This document shows positions 22,350-33,742 of a DNA stretch of 64,000 nucleotides, piece by piece. The position numbers and the translations under genes were made by a program. Position 1 is the first letter of the stretch. Each line of letters begins with the position of its first letter. The notes under the pieces were generated by a model. The model had not been told where the DNA came from, searched no databases, and saw only the letters and a program-made list of their open reading frames with translations. Source of the DNA: Phytoseiulus persimilis (Eukaryota > Arthropoda > Arachnida > Mesostigmata > Phytoseiidae); assembly GCA_037576195.1 (NCBI GenBank), contig CM075103.1:18476001-18540000 (forward strand). The letters run 5' to 3'.

Positions 22350-23452
22350 TTGAATTCTGTCGGAGTTTGCTTGCGTTCAATCTTCCCGGCTGTGTCAAGG
22401 TTCTCCTGTGCCGAATCGCTGGGCTCAATAAATTCCGATGGATCAGCTCAGCGAAGTGCCGTTCAGCGGCGCCGCGGAAATATGGGCTCCTCTGTTTCGG
22501 GAACCGCGTCCTCGTTCCAATGTGGATATCCTTCTTTAAGCTCCTCTGAAATCCTTGCTCTTCCTTTTTCCAATGAAGCTTTGCTTGCGCAAGAAGCGAA
22601 AATAAACTTTCTCCATGAAGTGCATCCTGATCATTCGGAAGTTTCAGTATCTCCCAACAAGGCGAAGTGGTGGAGGGGTTTCAATCGCTCATATGTGATT
22701 CCGAACTGCTCCCGGATTCGCTCACCTCTTCCGGAACGAAATCTTAAGACGCCGATTCCACAAAGAAAAGAGACTTACGAATCCGAGAGCTGGGGGATCT
22801 CTGATTTGCCTTCTTGGCAGCCGCATTTAGTTGAACTCGGACAGAAGCGTGATAATGACGCGTCGAAACGAGAGGATTCAGTGTACAAGGTTCATAGATT
22901 CATCGATTGATCCCACAGCGCCATCGCAACAACCGAATACCGGAGAAATGTACAGTTCATTCCGAGAGTCATCCACAGGACCTGAAAGGGTTCGAAAAGT
23001 GTCGACCCTGAGGAGAGCTTCCTCGGTGAAAACTATTTCCTCCGGAATCGCTCTCCCCGACCATGGTCATTCGGTGGATCAGGACATCAGCTCTAAAAGA
23101 GGGTTCCCTCGAGCTGGATGACATTTCACTTCGGAAGAATCATCGAGAGCTGGGAACGTACCATCTGTCAGAAAATGTCCAGACGAACGGAATTGCCCAT
23201 GAATGGAACCAAATGATGAATAACTTACTTGTGAGGCTTCCTCCTGTTCCCGGTGAACCTGAATCAATTTTCGACCCTTTCGGTGGAATGCGGCCGATCT
23301 CCATTGTCAAGCTTCCCAGTGCAGATCTACCCTCAGAATCCCAGAGCGGAGTCTGTTTGACGAAGATCATTGCCAACCTCGAAAAAGAGGAAACAAAAAA
23401 CGCAACCCTCTATCAGAACGTTTTGATGTTCATTTTATTTACAGTAACGTGA
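22350..23452 (+). other. Protein-like open frames downstream of UBA1, identity unknown
   Basis: Three overlapping plus-strand frames follow each other: 22350-22910 (186 codons), 22831-23121 (96 codons) and 23063-23452 (129 codons). Their translations are hydrophilic and serine-rich (for example RVRKVSTLRRASS), with a more ordered phrase KWWRGFNRSYVIP in the first. An AATAAA lies at about 23538. The frames differ and the junctions lack good GT/AG consensus, so a single gene model does not work. It may be an unrecognised low-complexity gene, a decayed gene or chance. I do not recognise any family. Confidence 0.2.
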
Positions 23453-24077
23453 AACAGCGAACCCACTTGGTCGGGAGACCGATGGCTCGGCCCAACTATC
23501 AACAAGCAGTCCAAATGCCCCAACTGCACATAGGTGTCAATAAACGCTGGATCGAAGGAGAGCAAGTTTGGAGCACACACCAAAATCTAACAAATCAATA
23601 TCATAACGAACGGCGGTGCCACCGTACTGACTTCGATTCGACTTCGAAGCGACTTTTCGGAAATCAGTTCGCTCCTTCTGTAATTTACTCGTCAACGATG
23701 GTGGGGCTATCCGTGATCACCGCAACATCCATCCCGGAACCTCCAGCAAAGAAGTGATACCGCAGCGGAAATATCGCGAGCGCTCGAAAACAGGTTTTCC
23801 CCCAGGTTCTGTGAATTTAACCCCGATGACAGCGCATTCGAAGCTTCACTCGGAACTCCTGCTCGCAACTCTTCTACACGGGTGATGAAACGTTCAACCC
23901 CTCGAGGGGAACGGCTGTGCGCCCTCTCTCCATTGAAGGTTCAGTTCTGAACACGTTTCAATGCCGGTATATTTACTGCGCGTATTCCGGAGACTCTCCG
24001 GCAAACAACGGATCATAGCGGTGAGGAACGAGAAGGAAACGTACAGGTATCTACAACGATCGATTTACATGTCAACC
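23453..24077. other. 3' flank of the cyclophilin-40 gene
   Basis: No coding signal. The 3' UTR of the minus-strand PPID gene must lie here. A minus-strand AATAAA (TTTATT on plus) occurs at 23434-23439, about 640 bases past the stop, and may be its polyadenylation signal. Confidence 0.3.
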
Positions 24078-27000
24078 CTAGTTCAACATGGCCTCCGGTT
24101 GCTGCCCGCTACTCTGACTGGCTTGAGCCTGGCTGCCGTTCGGCGTGTTGTTCAAACCAGAGAAGTACCTCTGACATGCGCGTCGCTCGCGCTCTTTATA
24201 CATTGTCATCTCTCCGCGACATGCTTTCAGCTCCGCGGTGATGGAATGGTTCATCGGCTCCAGCTGTTGCGCTTTCAGTAGATCCGCCTGCCGAGAGAGA
24301 ATACGTCTGTGAGAAAGGTTTCTCATCGAATTCATGATGAAATTAGCGTGTGGATGTCGACGCGACCTCCGAGAGAACTCCTACTCACAACAGCTCGGTC
24401 GTACTCGCGTTTCCCGTGGTAGGCCTGGCCTCTTCGGTAGAGCGCCTTGGCGTGATTCGGCACCGAGTCCAAGGCTTCGTTGCAATCTTCGAGCGCCTGG
24501 TCGTAGAGTTGGAGTTTGATTTTGCACGCAGCCGAATTCAAGAGGTTGTGAATGACGGCATGCGTGACGTCGACTTCTTCTTTCGGACTGAGATCATGGT
24601 TCAAAGATTGAGCATCTTCTTGGAATTTCATCAAATATCGAAGCGCTTTCTTGTATTTTGAATTGGCCTTGATGTATTTCTCGCTCTTATAGTAGAAGTT
24701 GCCGACGATTCGGACCCGTTCTGCAACCTGGAGCACGTCCTGCGAATCGAAATACAAACTATTAAGCCCCTTGTGCCCCCAGTCTTCTAACCCCGCTAGG
24801 AAGTTTCGTATACTGTCTCAATGCACGCAGGTGTGTCAAGAGAAAGTCACAATGTCCTCGAAGGATGAAGGAATAATTTGAAGGAAGTTTGTACTCACCG
24901 GCAGAGAAGTGAAGTCGATGAAATTCGGCGGGCAATCTTCTGGGAAAGGGGGGAACACGTCCTCTCCGTAGGAATCTTCGGGTCCGAGTGGCATCCAAGG
25001 ATGATAAACGCCACAATCGTCGATGATAACATCATCGGTGGGTACGTCGTTATGCGTCGTGGTTATGCTTTCTACTTGAGTGACAACGCCCATCCCTCTC
25101 ACTACTCTCCCGAAAACGGTATTTTTGCCGTCGAGATGTGAGCAATTGGCTACTGTCGTGATGTAGAACTGACTTCCACTCCATCCAGAGTCGTTACCGA
25201 CCATTCCTAGTAGACCGGAGCTCGTATGCTGCAACGATTGAGAATTAAGGTTTGGTTGGTATCAGAGGGGGCCAGAAATGCGAATTCGTCCTCGCAATGA
25301 GGCGCGCTTCCACGCGAGACTCACGGAGGTGAGCGGGAGCTCTTTTGCGAAGAACTTCCCGTAAATGGTGTCGCTGCCCGTGCCGTCATCGTTCTCTACG
25401 TCACCGCCCTGAATCGCCAACCGTCGCACAACTTTGAATATACGGGACCCCTGGAAAGCAGGACGGCTTCACATTTCGAATCATCACTGCTCAGCGTGAG
25501 ACGATTCCAATCAAGTGAGCTTCGGAATCTGCATAGTCAAACTTTGCAGGAAACGGGAGCCTGGCAGTTCGGCAAGTTTACTCGGATTCGGCCATCACGC
25601 TCCCCGTGCGTGCATGACAATTCTCTCATCGGTTGATCGGATTCAGGTAATTCTGAAATTTTCATCTATAAGCCTTGACCCACCTTGTACGAGAGCTGTC
25701 GTCCATTACAATTTCGACCCTCACCGGTCACTAGAGCCAGGAAATTGCGAACTGTGTTGGGGAATTCCTCTTGGAAAAGCTCGAGGACCACCCGACCAAC
25801 TGAAACGAAGATACACTTCACTGTCTCGTTCGTATCGCCGAACTTTTTTCCGCGCTTGAATGCGCTTCGAGTCGAGCCTCGGAAACGATTGTTCGTTATG
25901 AGGTGACCCGATGGGAAGAATTCTTCCACTCAGTATCGATTATCAATCCAGCCCGCGACCGAGTCCGGATCTTCGTGAATCCACGACTAGAGGGGGGGGG
26001 GGCTTCGAGATCCAAACATCTTGGTTTCTCCGGGATTGAGGATGAGCTTGTTGAGGCAGAGTATTCTTTCCATTTTGTGAGTTTTTCGGTGTTCTGCTCA
26101 TGACACGAAGACAAAAACTGCTCCGGACCCATCCCAGCCATTCAGAGTTCGCAACGATTCAAAAGTGTAATACTTTTGTGAGTGGGATTACGATAGCCGT
26201 GCGCCGAACCGAGTTTCCAGATGAGGGATCGAGATGGGCAATCGATGCATTGGCGATCGAGACTTTCTTCGTAGGTTTCGGGATTCTGCGAGCTACCGCT
26301 CCCCTCGTGGGGATAGAATCTCTCCCTCAATTCCCTCTTGGGCTCTTTCTCAAACTCTCGATCTCCATGATTACAACAGACCCCTCAAATGCGAACTGCA
26401 TCCTCAGCGTCAACAGCATCGTTGACGATTTGTCAGACACCGACTGCAAGGACTTCGACGAATACTTCGTGATATTACTTTGGAGTGAAGCCACAGCTCA
26501 CTCAATTGAAAGACGGATACTTGCACCTCCGAACACTCCATCGATTGACGCACTTCAACAAGGTAAGGTGCCAGAGCACTAATGATTGGAGGAGAGGAGA
26601 GCATCTGAGGAATGAGCTCTCTGCGAAATGCAGCAATTTGATCGAGAGCGAAACCGCACCCTCGAGCACACTCGACTCGGTTCCCACCGTAGAAAGAGTT
26701 CCGCTTCTCAGATCGAGTGTGGTTTTGTACTTCACATCACGTTTACAGTCTTCGTCGGAGATATCGCGACAGGATCGAGTGGAACACCCCGAAAAGGAGA
26801 CCATTAGAGTGAGGGGAGATTTGCTCCTCAGAGTCGGTGATTCCTCGTACTTTCCGAGCCTTTGGTGCGAGCCAGATACGGTTTCACAGGATCCAATTCG
26901 AGGGATCATGGATTCACCGGGTCTGCGCCATCGGCCGAGGAAACTCAAGACTCACAACTCCGATCGGAGATATCAGCGATAGATACCAGAGGTTGATGCC

Positions 27001-29761
27001 ACCGTTCTGTTGTTTCGAGCATTCCATGGTCAGTATTCTTTTTCGCTGACGAATCCTCTTCTTCATTCACCAAAAGATTCCACAGCGATTCCGAGCAGTC
27101 AGACGAGTGGACCCGATTTTTGTTCCCTGCGAATAGGTTCTACCCGAAACTGTTTCGCTCAGTCGCCAGACACGATGGCGGATAGGTTCCGCTTTGTCCA
27201 AGGCTCAGAATTCTTTGCCCTGCTGTCGCCGTGTATTTTTCCCGTCCAAGCGTTTATTCAAGTCGAGTCGAGTAGAAACGGGCTTCTGATCCGAACGGAG
27301 ATGTCTCCTCCGAATGGATGACATCTCTCTGGAGAGGAATTCTGTTCCAAACAAACTTCCTGATCAAGCTGAGCGCGTTATTAGTTTTGCGCCAGTCGAG
27401 GCTGTGCTCCAATGACTCGAGGACCTATTCTGGGCTCGATAATACTCTAACGTTTCTCGGGTATATCTTCCAAACCTCATTCGCTAGCACGGATTCATAA
27501 GGGCCTTGGAAGGGCGCCGGCGGTGATCCGAGCATGGTCTCCTGGAACCCGTCATTCGTCCACGTCGTCTATCTCTCCTTCGATCTTCATTCCGTTTTCA
27601 TCCAGCTCGTGATCAAGTGGGGCCAAAGACGTGCAATTAAGGCAGTCCTAAGAAGCATTCCAAATCCGGGACATTCAAAAACAACAACTCGATTGCTGAG
27701 TTTTGCCTTGAGCAATACGGATGAACCATGAATGACCATTGAGAGGATGACACAGAAGAAGAGCTACTACGCCGGCGGAACAGGAATGAGTTCGTACAAC
27801 AAATCCCTCCTGCGTTGAGCACAGCGTCCTATCATCGATGAACAAGTCATCGAGATAGCATCAAATCGAGTTAGCATAATTTCATCATACAAGAGACGTT
27901 CTCCACTGTGATCAACAACCTTCCACCGAGAACGAATTTCGGACAGGCTCGAAGCCGAGCCTTGCTTCGCTCACGACTTGTCGGACGACTCAAATTCCAC
28001 TGTGTTCCGCAATGAGGAGACCATTCTACGATGTCACATTTTGGAGAGAGGGCATTTGGAAAATATCGGCGTTTCGGAGTCAATTCTCTGAATAAGAATT
28101 GTGTATGACGACCGGTAGGATTTGTTTCAACCCACGAACGGATGACGCCGGTCAGATAACTGATCAACGACTGACTCCAATACAAAGACATTCTTATAAT
28201 CCGGCTGTGATATCAACACTGTACTTTTTTTTTGTGGAAAAAGGACGAATACCCCCGAGAGGCAGGCAATCCGCACTCCAGTCACATCAGTGTTGACCCC
28301 GCTGAGAGGAATCGTAGTCGGAAACCGTAGACAGGCTGATTACTCATTCGGTGAAGTTTTGTACCAGAGGAGCCACTTGGATTGACCCCGCATGGCACCC
28401 TTGACCGCAACCGATTTCCAATCAGCAGAGATAAGAGCCACGGAACTTGACATAAATATCGGGGTGAGTCCGCAAGGATTACCGTGCCTCGGAGGGGGGG
28501 AGCCATTGACCCGATTCGAGAGGGGATCATTATGGACCCCTCATCCTCATTCAAGTCTGTGCTCGAGTCGAACGCAGCAGATCACTTCGATACGCGCACC
28601 CTGGCCTCGAATCTCTGACTACCGTGTGACCTCGGGACATGATCTGTTCCAGGCATCTCGTGGAACTTTCCACTCACCTGCTGTAGAACTTTCTCAGCTG
28701 CTCGCAACAAGGCTCTGGAGCTGAACAGAACGACCTCTCCACGTTCGAATGTAGAAACAAAGACGAAACTTTGATCGAAATTGACTATCGCAGAAGAGCT
28801 TATTCTGTTCTTCGAATTTTACCATAGCTGAGGCGCATTCGCCGACGTCATTGCCGCCGCCTGTCAACGTTTCGCTCGTCGGAGGGTACAAGGTCCATCA
28901 GAATTGCATGACACTCGGAAACTCCGAAAGAGCTGGTTTCGATAATCCAGAACAATACGTAGAAACGAATGAATCTGGACTCCAGCAGTTTCGTGAGAGC
29001 CTGCAGCGTTATTGAGTTCATCCTGTCGTCAGGGTAACAAGTCGAAAAAACCGCGACGCCGTTCACGTCTCCTCCTTTCTGGAAGCTCTCATCGGTTCCT
29101 CCTCCGGCGAATCTGCTTCGATTCCGTGGGGCCGGTCGCAACTTCATGCTGTTGACATGGTTCCTGTTGTTAGGATCATTCTCCCGAGACCGATGAGCGG
29201 TCTTCATCCCATTTGCATGGCCGGGATTCGCTGTCACCCCTGAGAACTTATTCAGTTATTCTCCTCACGAGAGGTTTTAAGTTCAATAATTGAACCTGAC
29301 AATGTGGTCTACCGGTTACATCGTTGCGATGGTCCCCGAGAATTCAGCTCTCGTAGACCCGAGCTGAATTCCAAATGATTCGGGTTCGTCGAGCCGAAAA
29401 CGTTCTGACTAGAACATTGAGAAAACAGAACACCGAACCCCTCCTTGAGGCTCCGATGTATCAGATTGGAACCTAACGCGGGTTAGACTATTGAACGACG
29501 CGACGGAGACCAGTGATTGTGAAAGCGGCGTCTCACGTACACTTAATCGAAACGTCACACGTCGAAAGTTCCGATCCGAGCTATCAGGACCCGGCGAAAC
29601 CGGCGCCACCTAGAGCTCGGAATCTCCAGCGCCAGGCTTCCTTTCCGGACGGTGGCTCGTTCGCCCCTAAAACTGAATTCGTAGAGATCTATACACTCAC
29701 TCTGCTCATCGCCGATCCGAATGTCGAGGAAAACCATAGGGTTCTCTGCCGGAACGTCCAT
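24078..29761 (-). CDS. PPID: Cyclophilin-40 (peptidyl-prolyl isomerase D, Hsp90 co-chaperone)
   Basis: Six exons on the minus strand: 29761-29701, 25799-25684, 25450-25325, 25228-24899, 24739-24389 and 24287-24078. All borders are GT/AG and all phases agree, giving 397 residues (human 370). Residues 1-175 are a cyclophilin domain (ENPMVFLDIRIGDEQIGRVVLELF, IQGGD, GSQFYITTV, LDGKNTVFG). From ~212 come TPR repeats that bind the Hsp90 MEEVD tail. The carboxylate-clamp residues are kept: VRIVGN (Arg for the usual Lys, Asn kept), LLNSAACK and KALYRR. The cyclophilin active site is poor: the catalytic Arg is Lys (FKVVRRLAIQ), Phe60 is Leu, the MANAG loop is MVGND and His126 is Asn. So this is probably a scaffold co-chaperone with little isomerase activity. 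Exon 1 lies 3.9 kb upstream of exon 2; it is accepted because phase and alignment fit the family N-terminus exactly. Confidence 0.95.
25800..29700 (-). other. PPID intron 1 (3.9 kb)
   Basis: Donor GTGAGT next to 29701, acceptor CTTCGTTTCAG next to 25799. It contains an 11-base poly-G tract at about 25992-26002 and another eight-G run near 28494. No nested gene was recognised. Confidence 0.6.
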
Positions 29762-32252
29762 CTCTGCAGAGAAGCGTCTCTCTTCACTGGTCGCGCGGAT
29801 GCTTCCGGCCGGTTCACCGGACTCTCTCGTGTACGTTCCCTCGAAGACTATTGTGCTTTGAAACTGTCCAAAACCGTGATCCTCTTCAAGTTTGCACTCT
29901 GCTGCGGTGCACCTGTTTCCGAAGAGCCGACTCTCCTAGCCGTTCCGGTTACGGAGTTCGTGTGCGCAGCGAAGTCGCTCAACAATCCACGGTCGCTGTT
30001 CACCCTCGAGCCGGCAGGGGAATTCGGGTCCCAAACACTCGCGAAGGCGCTCTTCCCAGCGGCGGGCCACCGAGTTTTCCACTCACTATTCCACAACAAC
30101 AGGATACGGCCGCCGCCGATAACAACAGCGTCTTCCGAGCCACTGCTGCCGCGCACAACACCAACAAGGGGCAGGGCACCAGACAACAAGCACCAACCGA
30201 GGCGATGAATGCAGAATACTATCGCGCCGTCCAGGAAACATCCGATGGACCAGAATTCGAGCAGCCAACTCGGGTCAGTCAGTCAAACAGCCGATTGAGC
30301 AGCAGCGGTGGGAACCGAGCGGCTGTCGTCTGCTCCGAGCGAGTCGTGGAGGACGGAAGAGGAGTGTTCGCCCGGCAAAGCTACGTCGTGTCTATGATGC
30401 CGCCGCCACCGATCAAAGCAATACGACGATGATGTTTGCGCTGTTGCTGGCTATAGGGACGCCAACATGATTCTCACAGTCGGCCCACTCGACCAGTTGC
30501 CTCGGCGTGCGCTCGAAGGCTCGGCCGCCTCTCCCACTTTGGCTCGTCGGAGGTCTCTCACGTATTTCTGTTGCCTCGGTCAGCGCAGCTCTTCGCCCTC
30601 GCTTTTTGACACTCTCCGATTGTTCGAGGAACACTTTGTGAACGGTCGCCGACGCGAAATCACACTCAGAAGATGTGGACGATGCCTTCCGCAATCGTCG
30701 CATCCGTTGGCAGTGGCATGAGCCCGTTCCGCCGCCAGCTTTCAGTCAACGGTGGTGCTGCCCGAACTTGTCGAGGCTCACTGTAGAGCGAGTTAGGCCC
30801 CAGTCCGCACTTGCATCACGTCAACAACCGGCGTCAATGACTCGCACGGCTTTAACCTCCGGGGCGGGCGGCTCTTCGTCAACAACTGGTGCGATGACCG
30901 CCCGGCGACTCACTCTCCGCCCGTTGGCAGTCCTGGTTCCGGAACAGTCCCGAAGAAATGCCGGTCCCAAGGCCCCGAAGAACGTTTGTCGGAGCAAAAC
31001 GAATCGATAGGGCTGCTTCGACTGTGCGGAGTCCAGAGAACTCGGAAACGCGTCCTCGAGCAGCTGCGGTAGAAGCACGCTGCAAGGCTCGCTAGAAGCC
31101 CGAGTCAGTTCGTTGGTCGGTCGGTCCGAGAGGCAAACAGTCAACGGCACCGATGTCGTAGCGCCGCCGCGGCTGCCACTGCTCCTCCCGTTGGCAATGG
31201 TAAACACGAGGGCATTGAACCGCTCACAAGGGTACCGTGGCTGCCGTTTCGGAAATTTCTGTCATCCCTCGTCGTCAAGATACTGACGGACAGGAGGGCT
31301 GACTCACTTGCTGGGCCCGCTCGCGTTACCCATCGCACCCGCGATAGCATGCGAGAGGAAGCACCATAAGCGGCCACCGCACAAAAGCTCGACACACTGG
31401 AAACTCTGGAAGGGTTCGGTATGCGAGTCGCCGAATGGCCGTGTGTTCGACACTTCCTTGAACGTTGGTTCGCTTTCTGTCCAATGGTCGAAATGGCTGT
31501 CTCGGCGCTGGCTCCGAAATTCTCTAAGTGCAGCATGTCATGATCTCGTCAGACCTGGACTGACTCACCCGCTTGTGCAACGAACCTCCTCGCCAGGAGG
31601 TACTGCTCATATGAATGATTTCTCTATTCTTCCATCCTGTCGAGCGCACGCTGCCCTCGACAACTCCGCTAGCTAAGGTAGCGAGAACCCGTTCAAGTTT
31701 TCTGGCGGCTTCCCAACTCGGGGCCTGCATTACGGGATCCGAGTTCCGCGATATGAGCGATCAGCACAAGCAAAAGCACGCAGATTCCCGCGTACTCGGT
31801 GTCCAGCCTTCTTCTCTGCCTCAAATCGGGCCTTTGTGAGAGTCAACGAGACTTCTATGCTCTGCGATGAGGGGACCTTGGAATAAAAGTAGTGCCCGTA
31901 TCGCGATATCGACCGGCTAGGTTTCGGAGGAATCAATGACATAGGTGTCGCGTCAACATCTCATTCCACACATGTGATGGAGCTGTTCGCATTCGTCAGA
32001 TTGAGCTCAAACACTCGATGGATTCTCGTATACAATTGGGGTTTGCGGGAAGCGCTGCAGAAACCTTAGTGCTTTCCCCCTGGAAGGTACTTGATATGAC
32101 CACCGGTCGCGGCTCTGCGAATCCCATCCGTGGCTTCTATCGTTTCCTCTAAGGCTCCCTCTCCCTCTCATACTTCGCAAGTCGTCGTTCAGATTTCGCT
32201 AAGCATCGGGATCTCGTTGACTTTGACCGAGGCTCTATTTGAGAATCGAGAA
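29762..32252. other. GC-rich region upstream of PPID, with one possible first coding exon
   Basis: The region from about 30000 to 31400 is CpG- and CAACAA-rich and should contain the PPID promoter on its left. On the plus strand an ATG at 30205 opens a 23-codon frame (MNAEYYRAVQETSDGPEFEQ plus PTR) ending at a donor-like CGG|GTCAGT (30273). This would suit the first exon of a divergent gene, but I could not find its next exon before TMEM18. The long open frames here are mostly GC-driven. Confidence 0.25.
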
Positions 32253-32316
32253 GTTGTCGGGATCCTGAGTGTTCGAGATCCCGGGTTTTCGGGACTCCAA
32301 GTTTTCGGGATTCCGC
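32253..32316. repeat. 16 bp tandem repeat, four imperfect units
   Basis: Four consecutive 16-base units: GTTGTCGGGATCCTGA, GTGTTCGAGATCCCGG, GTTTTCGGGACTCCAA, GTTTTCGGGATTCCGC. They share the core TCGGGAtCC and lie 180 bases left of a fold-back structure whose arms contain similar TCGGG units. Confidence 0.7.
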
Positions 32317-32499
32317 ACCCAAACTGGTCAGATGAAATGTTGCCCGAGGCGCAGCGAGGAAATACTTGACTTGGGGAGCTGCGGCCTCAAGCGGCATATC
32401 GTGATCATGTTGAGTGATTCTCCCGCTTCCATGGCCCAGTTCTCTCCTCGAGAATCAAGCGAAGTGTCCCATCTCTGATCATCTTGTGCGGTTACCTCC

Positions 32500-33128
32500 C
32501 TCGAGCCCGATTCCGCGAACCCGATTGCCGCGAGCCCGAATACCGCGAGGCCGAATAAAGCTCCGCCCAGCGGAGTGCGCGCCGGCTCAGTGAAGCTTCT
32601 ACGAACGCGCTCCTCTCAGGAGCAGGACCTTGTTGTTGAAGAGAACGAATTAAACATATGGCATCGGAGCAATGTTGACCCTGCCGTCTCTTGTCCTGCT
32701 GCTGTTCACTACCCAACGCTTCGGAAATATGATCAGACACTCCTTCTCCAAGTCAGGGTGAACGGATGAGGAAACTGCCCCTTGAGGGAGTGGGGGGGGG
32801 GGGGCGCAATGACTGATTCTTCATGCAAAATTATTGGCTATCCGAACAATCAGTACAATTCGTCCCTCCTCCGATGTGCTTCATCCACATTCACTCAGGA
32901 GGGCGATGTCACAGGGATGCTCCACGAACGCTTCTCCGTTCAGAGAGAAGGATAGCGACTCATGCTTTGAACTAGGCCAAGATGATGTAACCGGGGAACT
33001 CCTAGCAGAACCGTCATAGCCTCCCACAGAAGCCTCACTGAGACGGCGCGCTGTCCGCTTGGCGGAGCTCTGCTCGGGCTCGGGGTACTCGGGCTTGCGG
33101 AATCGGGCTCGCGGCAAGCGGGCTCGAG
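32500..33128. repeat. Fold-back (long inverted repeat) element
   Basis: The left arm 32500-32600 and right arm 33027-33128 are reverse complements at roughly 80-85% by eye. Each runs from AGAAGC(T/C)TCACTGAG at the inner end to GGGCTCGAG at the outer end, with a central 426 bases between. Within each arm a ~15 bp unit (ATTCGGGCTCGCGGC and variants) is repeated about four times. The layout resembles a fold-back transposon or a large hairpin; no transposase is encoded. The central part carries a 13-base poly-G tract near 32792-32804. No target duplication was identified. Confidence 0.6.
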
Positions 33129-33436
33129 GCAAGTCCCCTCTTGTGCTCGTTCGAGGATCTCCCGGTTCCGAAACCCTCTCCGTACCAAAGAGCCACCCGA
33201 CTAATTCACAGCTTTCAATCACACCACAAGCTCAGAAACATTCTCGCTGACCGCAGAGCGTCAAAGCAGCCTGGACTTCTCCGAATGATCTTCGCGCCGA
33301 GCCTGTTGAGCTGGCCCTGTTGCGGTCCATGAGCTGCGGTTCATCGCCGAACACTTCATGCTAGATGAAAACACAGTAGAGACCCGCGCGCTCGTTGAAA
33401 GGAATGCTGAGCCCGCCCTTGTTCGGTTTGAATATG

Positions 33437-33442
33437 TTTATT
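33437..33442 (-). promoter_or_regulatory. Possible polyadenylation signal for TMEM18
   Basis: TTTATT on plus, that is AATAAA on minus, 301 bases past the TMEM18 stop codon. It is the first canonical hexamer I noticed downstream on that strand. Confidence 0.4.
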
Positions 33443-33742
33443 AGGATGAATCGTGCGATTCTAAGCATCGAGGCAACTGCTTCTGGCTGACGCTCCAGCG
33501 ATGCGTACCCAGCGACAAACAGAGAGATGTCCTGGGCTCGTAAGACGCAACGTGTGGGGGGCGGCAGCGGTACGCAGAACTTTTGCGAAATCGCCCGACT
33601 TTCACAGCATGGTATCTCTGTTTACAAATGGCTGAGTCCTATCAAGGTCTTCGGACAAGGAAAACACAATAAGTTACACAATTTTTACATCCATAGCAGC
33701 TGAGCGATCGGGGACGTTCCCGGCCAGGGCCAAGAAACGATT

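Noticed and set aside
29513..30208. 231-codon plus-strand frame overlapping PPID exon 1
   Set aside because: It is antisense to a well-supported coding exon, and the rest is GC-rich promoter sequence without motifs.
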